Positions 1 to 10,816 of a stretch of DNA of 64,000 bases are shown in pieces (within the stretch, counting starts at the first letter, position 1; the number at the start of each line of letters is the position of its first letter). The notes under the pieces are model-generated. The model made no database searches and was not told the origin of the DNA. It saw nothing but the letters and a program-made list of their open reading frames with translations. The stretch is taken from positions 27,018,283-27,082,282 of the forward strand of contig NC_063156.1 of assembly GCF_020921035.1 (NCBI RefSeq). The letters run 5' to 3'. The translations under genes were made by a program, and so were the position numbers. Source of the stretch: Rhodamnia argentea. Lineage: Eukaryota > Streptophyta > Magnoliopsida > Myrtales > Myrtaceae.

Positions 1-18
1 AGATCCACGCCCAGCTCC

Positions 19-954
19 ATGGCCAGCCCCAGCAGATCAGTCTCCGGTTCGAGCGCTCCCGATGGGACGAAACGGCGAAAGGTGGAGTGCGCGCATCCCG
101 TGATCCTCGGAGGCGACTGCTTGTTGTGCGAACTTGCCATCAACAATGATCACAGCCTTCCCTTCGGCTTCCTTCACCCTTCTATGAGGCTCAGCCACGA
201 GTATGCCAATCGGATGCGCGAGGTGAACACCGGCACCGCGTTAGGGTTGGAGAAGCTTCACTTGGTCCTCGACTTGGACCACACCCTCCTCCACACTGTC
301 CGGCTCTCCAATCTCACCCCCGAGGAAGACGATCGGCTCATGCCCGAGGCCAAGTGGAACACGGAAGTTGGTCCAGAGGGCCAAGGCGACATCTTCTTGG
401 TCGGGTCGGAGACCGGCGACGAGTTCATCACCAAGCTGAGGCCGTTCGTGCGGGACTTCTTGAGAGAGGCCGCCCGGATGTTCGAGCTGACGGTCTTCAC
501 GTTGGGAGGCCGTCCGTATTCATCCAGGATGACGAAGCTGCTGGACCCCGACCAGGAGTACTTCAGCGACAGGGTGATCGCACGGGAGGACTGCACGCTC
601 AAAGGCCGCAAGAGCCTCGACGTGGTCCTCGCCAAAGAATCCAACGTCGTGATCATGGACGACACCGAGACCGTATGGCCAGATCACGCAGATAACCTGA
701 TACTGATCCAGCCGTTTTACTACTTCTCTCACGGGAGCAAGAAGCGGCGTGTGCAGGCTAGCTTCGGTCGCGACGAGGGCGAGCAAGACAACGCATTGGC
801 GACCGCTCTTCAGGTTCTCAAGGGGATCCACGCACGTTACTTTAACCCGAAGCTAGGGCTCAAGGGCGGGGACGTGCGAGGGTTGGTACGACAGGTCCAG
901 AGCCGAGTCGGCAATACGTCTGGAGATGAAGCTCCTCCCGGAGATGCACCATAA
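19..954 (+). CDS. RNA polymerase II CTD phosphatase-like protein (CPL4/FCP1 family), intronless
   Basis: This is a 311-residue single-exon protein with an FCP1 homology (HAD-type) phosphatase domain. Members of this family dephosphorylate serines of the RNA polymerase II C-terminal repeat in the nucleus. The catalytic motif DLDHT is at residues 85-89 (nucleophile and acid Asp85/Asp87). FTLGGRPYSSRMTKLLDP follows at about 159-177, and the second acidic pair (MDDTETVWPDH) is at about 213-223. The N-terminus carries a short basic KRRK stretch and a CxxC pair (HPVILGGDCLLCELA). Plant CPL4 proteins normally continue into a BRCT domain; this copy ends without one. It also lacks introns, so it may descend from a retrocopy that was later amplified. 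The start is the first Met after a CT/CA-rich leader. The reading frame is whole and all phosphatase motifs are kept, so it may be active. A damaged paralogue lies at 3731-4627. Confidence 0.85.
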   Translation: MASPSRSVSGSSAPDGTKRRKVECAHPVILGGDCLLCELAINNDHSLPFGFLHPSMRLSHEYANRMREVNTGTALGLEKLHLVLDLDHTLLHTVRLSNLTPEEDDRLMPEAKWNTEVGPEGQGDIFLVGSETGDEFITKLRPFVRDFLREAARMFELTVFTLGGRPYSSRMTKLLDPDQEYFSDRVIAREDCTLKGRKSLDVVLAKESNVVIMDDTETVWPDHADNLILIQPFYYFSHGSKKRRVQASFGRDEGEQDNALATALQVLKGIHARYFNPKLGLKGGDVRGLVRQVQSRVGNTSGDEAPPGDAP

Positions 955-985
955 AGATTCGCCGCCTTTTAGATATTGTAAGCCT

Positions 986-1227
986 TCATTTATTTCGCCG
1001 AAAATGAATGATTTGAAAAATAATTTTCTTTTTTAAAATGATCGCTTATATTGCTTACAAGAATGATTAAACGAAAAGTACTTTTCTCGTCTAAATAATT
1101 TACTGTTTAGAAATAAATTATTTTTTTATAATGAAAATATTTTAGGTTGATTGATTATTTCAAGCGGTACAAGCAATCATTTTTTAGAAAATATTTTTCA
1201 ATTCATTCATTTTTCGAGAAACAAGCG
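986..1227. mobile_element. MITE, family A, inserted in the left duplication unit
   Basis: This is an AT-rich element of about 240 bp with imperfect terminal inverted repeats: TTTCGCCGAAAATGAATGA at the left matches the complement of the right end (TCATTCATTTTTCGAGAAA). The six bases AAGCCT occur on both sides (980-985 and 1228-1233) and may be the target duplication. The paralogous spacer at 4690-5144 lacks the element, so it inserted after the block duplicated. It has no coding capacity. A related degraded copy is at 8965-9125. Confidence 0.65.
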
Positions 1228-1770
1228 AAGCCTAAGTTAATGATTGATTCGACTCCATACTTTTGGCGAGTCAATCGTTTCTATCAAGTGTTAGAGCAGT
1301 AGCAATAACCCCTTGCAATTTTCTTGAATCGTGTATGTAAATTTTGGACTTAATGCGAGGACAAATGCTTATGCACCGTGAAATTGTGTTTCTTGTAATA
1401 TTGTAACATTTTGAGATTGATTTGGACCGTGTCTTTTCTATCAGTTCAGTTACTTCTATTGTTATTGCATAACGGCGGCCAAATCCACGTGGGAATTATT
1501 TGGGTTGTTTAGTTGTCAGTCCGTTGTGTAATTCGGTTGAAAATGAGTTATCCCTCACATTATTTTAAGCTTTCAAATTTTTATTTCGATATAGTATGAA
1601 GGTTGACATTGGATCATTCTTGTCTAAACTTTGTCAATTACACGCGTCTTCACATTCAAATGATGTTTCTATCCAACATAACCAGATGCCATTTTGCGGG
1701 GCACGAGACCAATTACCTATTTGAATAAAACGACTGCAACAACTAAGGACCCGTCACTGGTAAGACTTGT

Positions 1771-2573
1771 TCAATGTTTTGGCTTCCTGTCATTTGTCGT
1801 TGTTCTCTTCCCAAACTCCGGCTTTGAGTCCGAGCATCGCTTCTCAGTCAACAAGCTGCGCATGGCGGTTTTCAAAGCTTCGGCCGCAGCTGCGAGGAAA
1901 CCTTCATTCTCCATCGACACACCCCCTTGCAACCTCTCGAGCAGTTTCTGGCTTCCCAGGATGTCGCGGTCGGCCTCAGAACCAAACACGGCTCCTCGTT
2001 CGAGCCCAAGAGGAATGGTCGAACCTCGAAACCACACAACTCAAGAGATAATGGTGACCCTCCACGGAAGCCCCTCGGATAAGCTTGTCGGAATGAAGGT
2101 CTCTCCCACGATGCGCACAACCTGAAAATCGCCAAAAGGATCCTGAGAAGTAGCAATAAGGGATCACAATCTGCAGCCTATTCATGCCCACAAAAACATG
2201 GATAATTCACCTTAAACTTAGGCACGAGGTCGAATGGTTCATACATAGTGGCAAGGAAATTGAAAATCCTTAAAAATCGGAGAGACGACTAGGGAAGTTC
2301 TTACCTTGGCGATAGAAAGAGTTTTAGCCATAACATCGCAGCTCAAGAGCATTGTTCCTTTCAAGCTGCAAAAAAAAAACCACACATAGAGGATCAGAAT
2401 CGAGAACATGATTCAGGAAACTTTACAGGTCGAAAGCCTAAAAGAGACGAGTATCCTGAAACTTGCCTCTGAACTGCCAATGCTGTATAGATGTACAATT
2501 TGGACAAGTGCAAAAGATCTATGACAGCATGACAGGGCTCTTCTTCCATTCCATCGGCAGCTGAAAGTTCCGC
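1771..2573 (-). pseudogene. 3' fragment of a duplicated WDR4/Trm82-like gene
   Basis: Exons matching exons 8 to 10 of the WDR4 gene at 5145-8744 can be followed at 2573-2467, 2365-2305 and about 2118-1771. The last exon still ends in the same basic tail (KTAMRSLLTEK ... NDRKPKH). It is broken: an in-frame TGA interrupts the last exon after the region matching ETLIPTSL, the exon 8 donor has changed from GT to GC, and exons 1-7, with most of the WD repeats, are absent because the duplication ended inside the gene. It has no promoter of its own and is presumably non-functional. Confidence 0.85.
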
Positions 2574-3099
2574 CTTCAGGAAGAAAGTAATTTCCATTGT
2601 GTCGCTTGATCTATTGTAGAACTATATGCCCCTCTTCCTGTCGAATAGGTTACATGGACCAAATACGCAAATATAGTGTCCGATCTATTTCCTTGTTTAT
2701 GCCTATTTTATTGCTGGACCGCTTATTTTTTCCAATAATATGATTAACCTGGATTCAAGTACGATAGTTTTGTGTTGAAATCACCTCATATTCTCATATG
2801 GTACATTGTATACACAGCGTATTCGAATCAGACTTCATCGTTTCAATTATTGTCAAGTACATAAAAATTTACCTATTTCAGACAATTTCATCATATTAAA
2901 GGAAAAATACATTAAAATGGTCAAAAACAGGAAGAAGAAAAAAACTAGCAAGTGGGAGTAGTGAAGGCGAGACTAGTATTGCCCATGTGTGGTCAATGCT
3001 TTGTCTGTCTACCAATTCTAATGTACTAAGATAAGGATGTCAGCTAATCTTCCACAATTCTTACTAGGAAATCTTCTTTTACGGATATAAAAATCTAAT
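2574..3099. other. Intergenic, no gene seen
   Basis: AT-rich sequence after the duplication breakpoint. I see no conserved coding stretch or clear repeat. Confidence 0.5.
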
Positions 3100-3600
3100 T
3101 TGGGAAAATTATCAAAAAAAGTCCTAAATATTTTGCACCTCGCCAATTTAATCCTAAAACTTTTGAGAGTGCCAATTCAATCCTAAATAATTTTATCTTT
3201 TGCAAATTCAGCCATATTGGCTGGAAATCACTAATGTGGATGCCGGCCTCAAGTGAGGCGCTGCCCTAGCCAGCCCAAATGAGGGCAAGCCCTAACTCCG
3301 GTGGAGGTCGAGGCCGGATGACCAGAGGGAAAAAGAAAAGAAAAGAAAGAAAAAAGGGAAAGAAAGAAAACATAAAAAATATATATATTTAAAAAAATAT
3401 TAAAATATTATCAAAAATTGTCCACGACAGCGCCGACAATGCAATGTAAGATGGCTAATGCCCACGTTAGCGATTTCCAGCCAATATGATTGAATCGACA
3501 AATTGTAAAAATATTTAGGACTAAATCGGCAAATTTAAAAAGTTTAGAAGTGAATTAGTAAAAGTGCAAAATGTTTAGAATTTTTTTGATAATTTTTCCA
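3100..3600. mobile_element. MITE with long terminal inverted repeats, family B
   Basis: This element of about 500 bp starts TTGGGAAAATTATCAAAAAA and ends with the complement. The arms stay similar for roughly 130 bp (CCTAAATATTTTGCAC, ATTGGCTGGAAATC and their complements). The middle is a GC-rich core with GGCCGG and GAGGGCAAGCCC text, flanked by a purine-rich AAAGAAAAGAAAG run. It has no coding capacity. It resembles the element at 41388-41975 in its arms and in its core style. It sits between the two duplication units, just upstream of the second phosphatase copy. Confidence 0.75.
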
Positions 3601-3730
3601 AAACTAAACAACAAAGCAAAAGAGAAATCTGAAAGTTTTATTCATTGACTAGCAACTACAATTTCTTCTCGCTCAATCTCTCTCCTCCCTCTCGTCCCTC
3701 CCAACTTCAAATTCTTCGTTCGAACCACGC

Positions 3731-4627
3731 ATGGCCGACCTATGCAAATCTACCACCATCTCCTTCGCCCACCCCAACCCGTCACTCCCCTTTTCGATCG
3801 CAAGCGATCGGACAAAACGGCGGAGGGTGGAGAGCTCGCATCCCGTGATCCATGAAGGCAGGTGTTTGCTGTGCGAACGCGCCGTCGACGAGGATCACAG
3901 CCTTCCCTTTGGGTTTCTTCGTCCTTCTTTGAGGCTCAGCCACGAGTACGCCAATCGGATGTGCGAGGTGGGCACCGTGGCGGCATTAGGGTTTAAGAAG
4001 CTCCACTTGATCCTCGACTTGGACCACGCCCCTCCTCCACGCCGTCCGGATCTCCAATCTCACCCCCAAGGAGGAGCGGCTCATGCCCGAGGCCAAGCGG
4101 AACGCAGAATTTGGTCCCAAGGGCTGCAGCGACATCTTCTTGGTCAGGTGAGAGACCGGCCAGGGTTTCGTAACCAAGCTGAGGCCGTTCGTGGGGAGTT
4201 CTTGAGAGAGGTCGCCGGGATGTTCGAGCTGAGAGTCTACATGATGGGAGGCCGTCCGTATCCGTCCAGGATGACGAAGCTGCTGGACCCCGAGAACAAA
4301 TACTTCAGCGACCGGGTGATTGCACGGGAGGACTGCACGATGAGAGGCCGCAAGAGCCTCAACGTGGCCCTGGCCAAAAAATCCAACGAACTGATCATGG
4401 ACGGCACCGAGACCATGTGGCCGAATCATGCAGATAACCTGATAGCGATCCAGCCATTTCACTACTTCTCTCACGGAAGCGAAAAGCGGGGTGTGCAGCC
4501 CAGCTTTGATAGCGACGAGGGCGAGCACGACAGCATTTTGGCGATGGCTCTTAGGGTCCTGGAGGAAATCCACCAGCACTACTTCGACCCGAAGCTAGGG
4601 CTCAAGGGTGGGGACGTGCGAGGGTAG
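3731..4627 (+). pseudogene. Second CPL4-like phosphatase copy, catalytic motif lost
   Basis: The reading frame is open for 298 residues and about 80% similar to the copy at 19-954 at both ends. Its middle is frame-shifted. One extra C near 4030 turns the catalytic DLDHT into DLDHA followed by unrelated, proline- and arginine-rich sequence. A one-base loss near 4190 restores the frame at LREVAGMFEL. The original frame would meet a TGA near 4150, which the shifted frame avoids. A TAG at 4625-4627 ends the protein about 24 residues earlier than the first copy, although the matching sequence continues past it. With the nucleophile motif gone the product cannot be a normal phosphatase. I call it a pseudogene, while noting the long frame is open and its CT-rich leader (3675-3725) remains. 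Confidence 0.75.
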
Positions 4628-5144
4628 GTGCGACAGCTCCAGAGCCGAGTCCGCGATACGTCTGGTGGTCAAGCTCCACCAGGAGATGCACCGTCAAGAA
4701 TCAATATTCGGTTTATTCTGTTTTTCTTTCTTTTTATTTTTTGTGTATGTGGGGGTATTGTAAGCTGAAGATTGATTTGGCCCAGCAAATATTTGGCGAG
4801 TCAGTTGTTTCTGCCGAGTCCAAGTGTTAGGGCAGCTGCAATAACTCTTCGCAATTTGTTAAATCTTGTATATATATGTCGGACTAATTGTCAGGACTTT
4901 GCAATTACACATTTATCCTTGCATATGGAGACAGCCGGCCGCCATTTTATTGGTTTGCAAAAAAAGCTAGTGTCAATAACTATATACTCGTGTCAAAAAT
5001 AGTTTTACTTTTTTATTAGTACAACAAACTGCAACAGAACTGACCAGCCACGAGTACAAATGAAATTGCTCGCTCGTTGCTTATAACTTCTATGAAAGAA
5101 ATGAAAAAAGAAACGATAAAGGAACTACCACTAGTTAAAACTGT
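4628..5144. other. Spacer between convergent genes in the right duplication unit
   Basis: The 3' flank of the phosphatase copy and of WDR4. It is similar in patches to 955-1770 and lacks the family A MITE seen there. No other feature is visible. Confidence 0.5.
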
Positions 5145-8100
5145 TCAATGTTTTAGCTTCCTGTCATTTCTTGTTCTCTTCCTGAATTCCCGCTTTTCGT
5201 CCGAGTATTGCTTCTTAATCAACAAGCTGCGCATCGAGGTTTTCAAAGCTTCGGACGCCGCAAGGAAGACGTCGTTCCCAATCGACACGCTCCCTTGCAA
5301 CCTCTCGAGCAGTTTCTGGCCTCCTGGGATTTCGTCGTCGCGGAGCAAAACCGGCTCTGCATCCCGGCCGTCGTCCTCAGGAAAAGACACGGCCCTCACC
5401 CGAGCCAAAGAGGAATGGTCGAAACCTTGTAGCTTAGAGATACCCGTGACCATCCACAGAAGACCCTCAGATAAGCTTGTACCCAAGCTTGTCGGAATTA
5501 AGGTCTCTCCCTCGACGAGTACCACCTGAAAAATCACCAGTCAAGGAAGGGTCCTGAGGTAGCAATAAAGGATTTCAATCTGCAACCTATTCATAACAAT
5601 AAAGCATGTCTGACCCACCTTAATTTCGGCACAAGATTGAATAATTCATATAAACATTGTCAGACAGACATCTACTCAAAGGTCTGGCTAAAATGGGTTG
5701 GGGGAATGAGCCCAATTAAGATTCTTCCTTCCCCAGCCAGGCATATCTATACCTTAATGCGTAGATATGTCGCAAGACAATTGACCCATGCATTGCATGT
5801 ATTTGCCGGCTATTCAAAAATGAAAATCGAAAATCCTTACAAAACAGGGAGAGTACTAGGGAAATGCTTACCTTGGCCATAGAAAGAGTTTTAGCAGAAA
5901 GATTGCAGTTCAAGAGCATTATACCTTTCAAGCTACAAAAACCACACATGAATCATCAGAATCAAGAAGATGAATCAGGAAATCTTCCAGGTTGAAGGCC
6001 AAAGAGTCGAGTATCCTGGAACTTACCTCTGAACTGCCAATGCTACAGATGTACCATTTGGACAAGTGCAAAGATCTGTGACAGCATGACAGGGGTCTTC
6101 TTCTATTCCATCAGTAGCCGAAAGTTCTGCCTTCAGGAAGAAAGTAAATCTTCTGTCAAACCGAGTGAAGAACCAAGCAGGGCAGAATTATAATGAAAGA
6201 CAGCAGAGGAAGATATATGAACCAGCAGCTAGTTTGAACCACACCTAAGCATTCTTTTTTTTTTTAATCTATTGTGAAAATGCAAGCACATTTTGCTGGT
6301 TAACTGAAACATCAGTTGACCTGAATACATGTCTGTGGAAGTAGGTAATTCATAGTATCTTTGAAGCATTACAAGTCTGACAAAATCCTTAGTAAAAAGC
6401 AGTGAGGAACCAATACCTTAGATCCAATTTCGCAAGTATCCAATAGAGAACCCAATGTCACATCCCAAAGGCGAACCTACAGAGGAAAGATGCACTGAGT
6501 ACCAACGCAAAACTAGACTCAATGTAAACTGGCGAAACTTCTTAACTGCAACCACTCACAGTGGAATCACCGCTTCCTGAAATAAGAAGCCCATGGGGAT
6601 AATCTGGGGAATGAATGAAGTCAAGGCAGGAGACATATCTGTCATCAACATGATAAATAAAGTGACTTAGGACCCCACTTGATCTACCAATAAAAGCTTC
6701 CGAACATTGAACACAATTCAATGTTTAATAGTGTCAAGGGCACAGAAAAAGCCAAAACCTTGAATTTTCAAAATTTCTATTCAAAACACCTGGCCTCAAA
6801 CTTCAAATGAATAGACACTTACTCAGAATGACCCAGGCAAAAAGTTTGTATCTCGTGAGCCCCGTCCAATGGATTCTTGGGAACCACAGTAACCTGTCAC
6901 AATTACAAAATGATATAAGATTGGTATAAGAACAACCTAGAAGTTGAACTGAGAGATAGGAAATGGCCTTACACGAATTTTATAATCCCGATCAGCACTA
7001 ACAATGAACCGTCCATCTGGAGAAAATTCCTGCAACAGATCGTCCACTTAATAACACAACGATAAAGCATTCAAAAGCATAGAGGTCATCATAACGTCAA
7101 GGATAGGACAGTCACGCCAAAACTTAGCAAATATTAAAATTTATTTGGGCATGTTGGACACAGAGAAGGGGACAAAAGGGACTCATTGATAGAGAAATCA
7201 ACTTACCAAGCTAGTGATGATGCTGCAATAGTGAGCCAGCATTGGTGCTGCTTTTTTATCAGCCAAAGCCTGATTTTCAGCATCCCCCTTTAAACTCACA
7301 ACCCAAACAACTCCAAATTTATCAGCAAAACACACAAATAGGCCATCATTGCTTACTGCGACAGCACTTACTCTCTTCTCACAACACCTACAAAATTAGT
7401 AACCATGATCGACCTGTCAGTTTAACAAGACTAACAAATCCGGTAGAAGTCACAAATGAAACTAATGGCAGAGTGCCAAAGGGGCCCAAAAAAAAAAAAA
7501 ACAGTTCAACAAGCAAGCAAAAGGAAATTACCACTTCAGTCTCAATTTGTGTTCAAATGAAAAAATAAAAAAACAGATAAATTTCACGAAAGAGTGCAAA
7601 AGAGAGATTAGTCGCACATCCAATGAACCTCTCAGGTCATTTGCAAATAAAACTCATTCTATGAGCAGGAAATCATCAAGTAGCATTACTTTACATGAAT
7701 GAGATGTTATAAATGCAGAAGTTTTTATCTTTGAAACCAACAGACCAAACATATCGGATGGAAGCAGCACACTCGAGGCTAACCGGAAAATAGAGGTACT
7801 CAGCAGCATCTGCTCAGAATTAAATGACAAACCCTTTTGCTTATACATATACTCTTCAGCGGACACATATAACATCCATCCAAACAATGAAAACGTCTAT
7901 AACAGAAAATGGGCCTCTTGGCATGATTTCTGCGCTTCCAACTGACTCCAGAGAATTCATCACTTCGTCAAACTCCAATCGTTAAACACTTACACTGAGC
8001 TTATGCAGAACCAAGAATCCGTGGACCATATCTTGACTAATTTGTCATCCCCAGCAGATACGAAAAGCTTCCCACTCGCATCATATCGAATAGCTCTGAT

Positions 8101-8744
8101 CGAATCTGAATGGAAAGGCTTTGCGGAATCATCCACCAAGGAGACAGGACAATCTCCACTGTCAGATAACCATGGCATGCAGTCAACATTCTGCTAATTT
8201 GAACTAAACTCAAAATTAGTGAAGTAAACTCTGCACTTTGTCTATTGTACATGTAGCTGGTTGAGCACAACATAGCACCCGCGTAATCGAAATGAGAAAG
8301 AAGAGCAACTGCAGTTACCTCCAGCGACAAAAGTCGAGAAACACAGAAAATCTGACTACTAAAACCTAAAAGACTAGAACTTTGAGCGATAATAACATCA
8401 TAGAAGCAATAATCTTCCTACCCATATGCCCCAAGAAGCTGGAATTTTCCCCATATAGAAAATTCAAGCCAAATTTTCGGAGAACACCAAAACTTTCACA
8501 CTTTCATGAGTTCGCACAGGTACTCGCCATGCACATTGAACAGGGGATGACCCATGGCGGACACTAACAAGTGAATTGGACTGGAAGCGTCACAAAGGAG
8601 ATCCGTTTACATGAGATCGTAGACGCGGAGGTCTGATCCTACAGCGACAGCGACCGATCTCTGGGCAGGGTCAACGGCTATTAAGGCAGGAGCCACTTCG
8701 ATTTCTCGGGTGTTGTCCCCTTCCTCCATTTGAGCGTCCCCCAT
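5145..8744 (-). CDS. WDR4: tRNA (guanine-N7) methyltransferase non-catalytic subunit, WD40 protein (WDR4/Trm82 family)
   Basis: Ten exons on the minus strand: 8744-8611, 8158-7994, 7387-7207, 7029-6973, 6893-6823, 6638-6560, 6476-6417, 6130-6027, 5932-5872 and 5525-5145. Together they give 1293 nt, 430 residues, with every junction GT-AG and in phase. Trm82/WDR4 proteins are WD40 scaffolds that hold and activate the METTL1/Trm8 methyltransferase making m7G46 in tRNA. Visible WD-repeat text includes IRAIRYDASGKLFVSAGDD with KIWSTDSW, FSPDGRFIVSADRDYKIR, and LISGSGDSTVRLWDV. The N-terminus (EVAPALIAVDPAQ ... VGSDLRVYDL) and the basic C-terminal tail (KKRTRNDRKLKH type) fit the family. An in-frame TGA four codons upstream supports the ATG at 8744. 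The last three exons are duplicated at 1771-2573. The family name rests on recalled similarity, not a search. Confidence 0.85.
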
Positions 8745-9920
8745 GTCTCCCCCTCAGCTTTGGCACGAATCGAGCCGGTCTAGGGTTTTTGATTCGGGTC
8801 CTCCTATATTTGGGAGGTTTTAGCGAGTCGGGGCATGGAGGGGGCAAAATCGTAAAAAGCAAGGAGTTTGTGTTTGTGATCTTACTAATAAGTGATTATC
8901 TCACAGTTTTACTCAGTCTGTAAGTCGATCACAACGTAGACAGCATTAACCTAATATCATTGAGAAAAAACTAATGTATCGTTTATTTCACGAAAAATAA
9001 ATTATTTAAAGGATTTTTTTTATCAAAAAAATATTTTTTAAAAAATAGTCGCTTATATCACTCTAAATAAATAATTAATGAAAAACGCTTTTATTATTTC
9101 ATGTAATTAGTATATAATTTTTTCTTTTGTTAAAATAAAAATAAAAAATATTGACGTGGACTAACTCAATGCCACTTAAGCGTTGACAAGACACGATGAT
9201 GCCTATACACGGTTTGGCCGGGGAAATTATTTGATAACATAATGTACCCAAAAAGAGAGAGAAGGAGAGAAGGGGTAGCAAGCCTGGGATTTTTTATCTT
9301 TCAGTTTTTTTTCGTATTCAATTTTTATTTTGATAGCTAACTGAATTTTTATTTTTCGAATGCCAGGTAAAATCCCACATCAGCTTTTAATTGCGGCTCG
9401 ACGATCACGTCATCAATCCCATCCGTAATTTTGATGGAACGACCAACTAGAATAAAAGAAACGTCTAGTCTAAAGGCTTCGAAAGCACAGAAAAAGTTCA
9501 AACATTTGATAGAACAATTTAAAAAATCACAAGGAGCACATATTATTTAAGGTAATTTTTAGGACCGCTGTTACTGGCGGATCGAAATTGGAGACGAGGA
9601 AATGCACAAATCTTGATTACGTTGATCACTCCCTGTCTGATCGTCGCTTACTTGTCAACGTCGTAAATTTTAGGTCATGGACATGTCTCATGGCTGCGCA
9701 GTGTCGTATGTTCTTAAAAGGTGTTTGGTGTCATATACGATGGATGTGCCAAGCGTTTAATTGTTTCAGACTTTCTGGGAGGCCCTCTTCTGGACCGAAA
9801 ATAAATTCTCTTAATTACATAGAAGGCCCCATAACATCTTTTATTCATCATCAAGGACAATAACACAGCGTACGAAGAAGTAGATCCCTCCCTATCGAAG
9901 AAGCAGATGAAAAGAATGAG
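8745..9920. other. Intergenic between WDR4 and the LTP cluster
   Basis: The first 150 bp should hold the WDR4 promoter. The rest is AT-rich with a degraded MITE at 8965-9125. No conserved coding stretch is seen; the open frame around 9588-9863 shows no recognisable features. Confidence 0.5.
8965..9125. mobile_element. Degraded MITE, family A
   Basis: The sequence TTTATTTCACGAAAAATAAAT followed by TAGTCGCTTATATCAC resembles one arm of the element at 986-1227 (TTTCGCCGAAAATGAATGA ... GATCGCTTATATTGC). A weak inverted counterpart lies toward 9110. The ends are not clear. Confidence 0.4.
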
Positions 9921-10816
9921 CTATATTGGGTCTAAGCTGTTCTGCACGAGCACGACGGCTTCGTGCGATGCCATGAAGAGCGTGAAGAGGACCAGAGACC
10001 ATTTCAAACTGGCGTTGCTTCCATCTGATGAGCGCCCACCTGATCATAAAGTTCAACGAAGGTATGAGTGATCGGGAAATCATCCGCTTCCCCTAAGGAG
10101 AAAACGAGAGGAATTAAGCTGTCCCGTGGCGCGAGGAACGTGGTTTAGGGTGCCCATACGGTGCATGACGCCATGTCGGTAGGTCCGTCGGCCAGAGAGG
10201 CATGATCGGTCTCGTATATAATCACTCATGTTTGCACAAATTAATGTTGTCTCATCTAGGATCAATGCATCTACCGGGAAAGATATCGATCATAGAGAGA
10301 GAGAGAGAAGCCCGCGTACCAGGAGTGGAAGTTGGCGATCCCGCCGGAGACCTCGCCGGAGATAGAGCTGCTGATCAGCGGAATGCACAATCTTAGAGAA
10401 TAGACCAACAACTTATGTGCAATTATTAATTGCAGCAGCAGGTGTATGTGTTTTGCTTTATAACATGTTGCTTCTCAGTTCTTACCATTGCAACTGCTGG
10501 TGGGCGGAGTCTGGACGTTGCAAGCGGGAGGCAGCTTCAGCGCCTGAGTCTGATTGATGTTCACGCCCAGCGCGGACGACGCGCTCCCGTTCAGGACCTC
10601 GCAGAGGCACAGCGGCTCCGACTTGACGACACTCGCGAGCTGAGTGCAGCAGGCTGATGACGGCACCGAGGAGTTGCCCGTGATGAAGCTCAGGCACGGG
10701 GACAGGCTCGTCAACGCGCTACCGCAGCTCGTCTGGGCCTCCACTCCGGCCCAAAGTAGTGCTGCTGCTGCAGCGACGAGCGCCGTGACGAGCATTGCAG
10801 ACCGTGGGGCCTTCAT
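9921..10816 (-). CDS. GPI-anchored non-specific lipid transfer protein, cluster member 1
   Basis: Exons 10816-10486, 10367-10320 and 10039-9921 give 498 nt, 165 residues, with both introns in phase 1. The protein has a signal peptide (MKAPRSAML ... GVEAQ) and an eight-cysteine LTP fold with the usual order C, C, CC, CLC, C, C (SCGSALTSLSPC, SACCTQLASVV, LCLCEVLNG, ACNVQTPP, SC). A short Ser/Pro linker (SPARSPAGSPTSTPG) follows, and then a hydrophobic C-terminal tail after SSDGSNASLKW that suits a GPI signal. LTPG/xylogen-type proteins bind lipids at the outer face of the plasma membrane and in the cell wall, often for cuticle or suberin deposition. The start is the Met next to the hydrophobic stretch; the frame is open further upstream, but a TATA-like box at 10887-10894 places the cap site below it. 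The linker is the shortest of the four paralogues. Confidence 0.85.

Larger units (their letters stand above)
1..6130. repeat. Tandem segmental duplication (CPL4-like plus WDR4 3' end)
   Basis: Two adjacent blocks share the same order and orientation. Each has a plus-strand CTD phosphatase-like gene (19-954 and 3731-4627) followed by the minus-strand last three exons of a WDR4-type gene (1771-2573 and 5145-6130), with recognisable similarity in the spacer between them. For example, GGCGAGTCA followed by CAAGTGTTAG-type text occurs in both spacers. Similarity stops just past exon 8 of the WDR4 gene in the left block, near 2590, so that breakpoint lies inside the WDR4 gene. The left edge of the first block is at or beyond the window start. 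The right block contains the full WDR4 gene and is therefore probably the older arrangement. Confidence 0.85.

Noticed and set aside
258-831. Long frames antisense to, or in another frame of, the phosphatase gene
   Set aside because: They are shadows of the GC-rich coding sequence at 19-954 and show no independent motifs.
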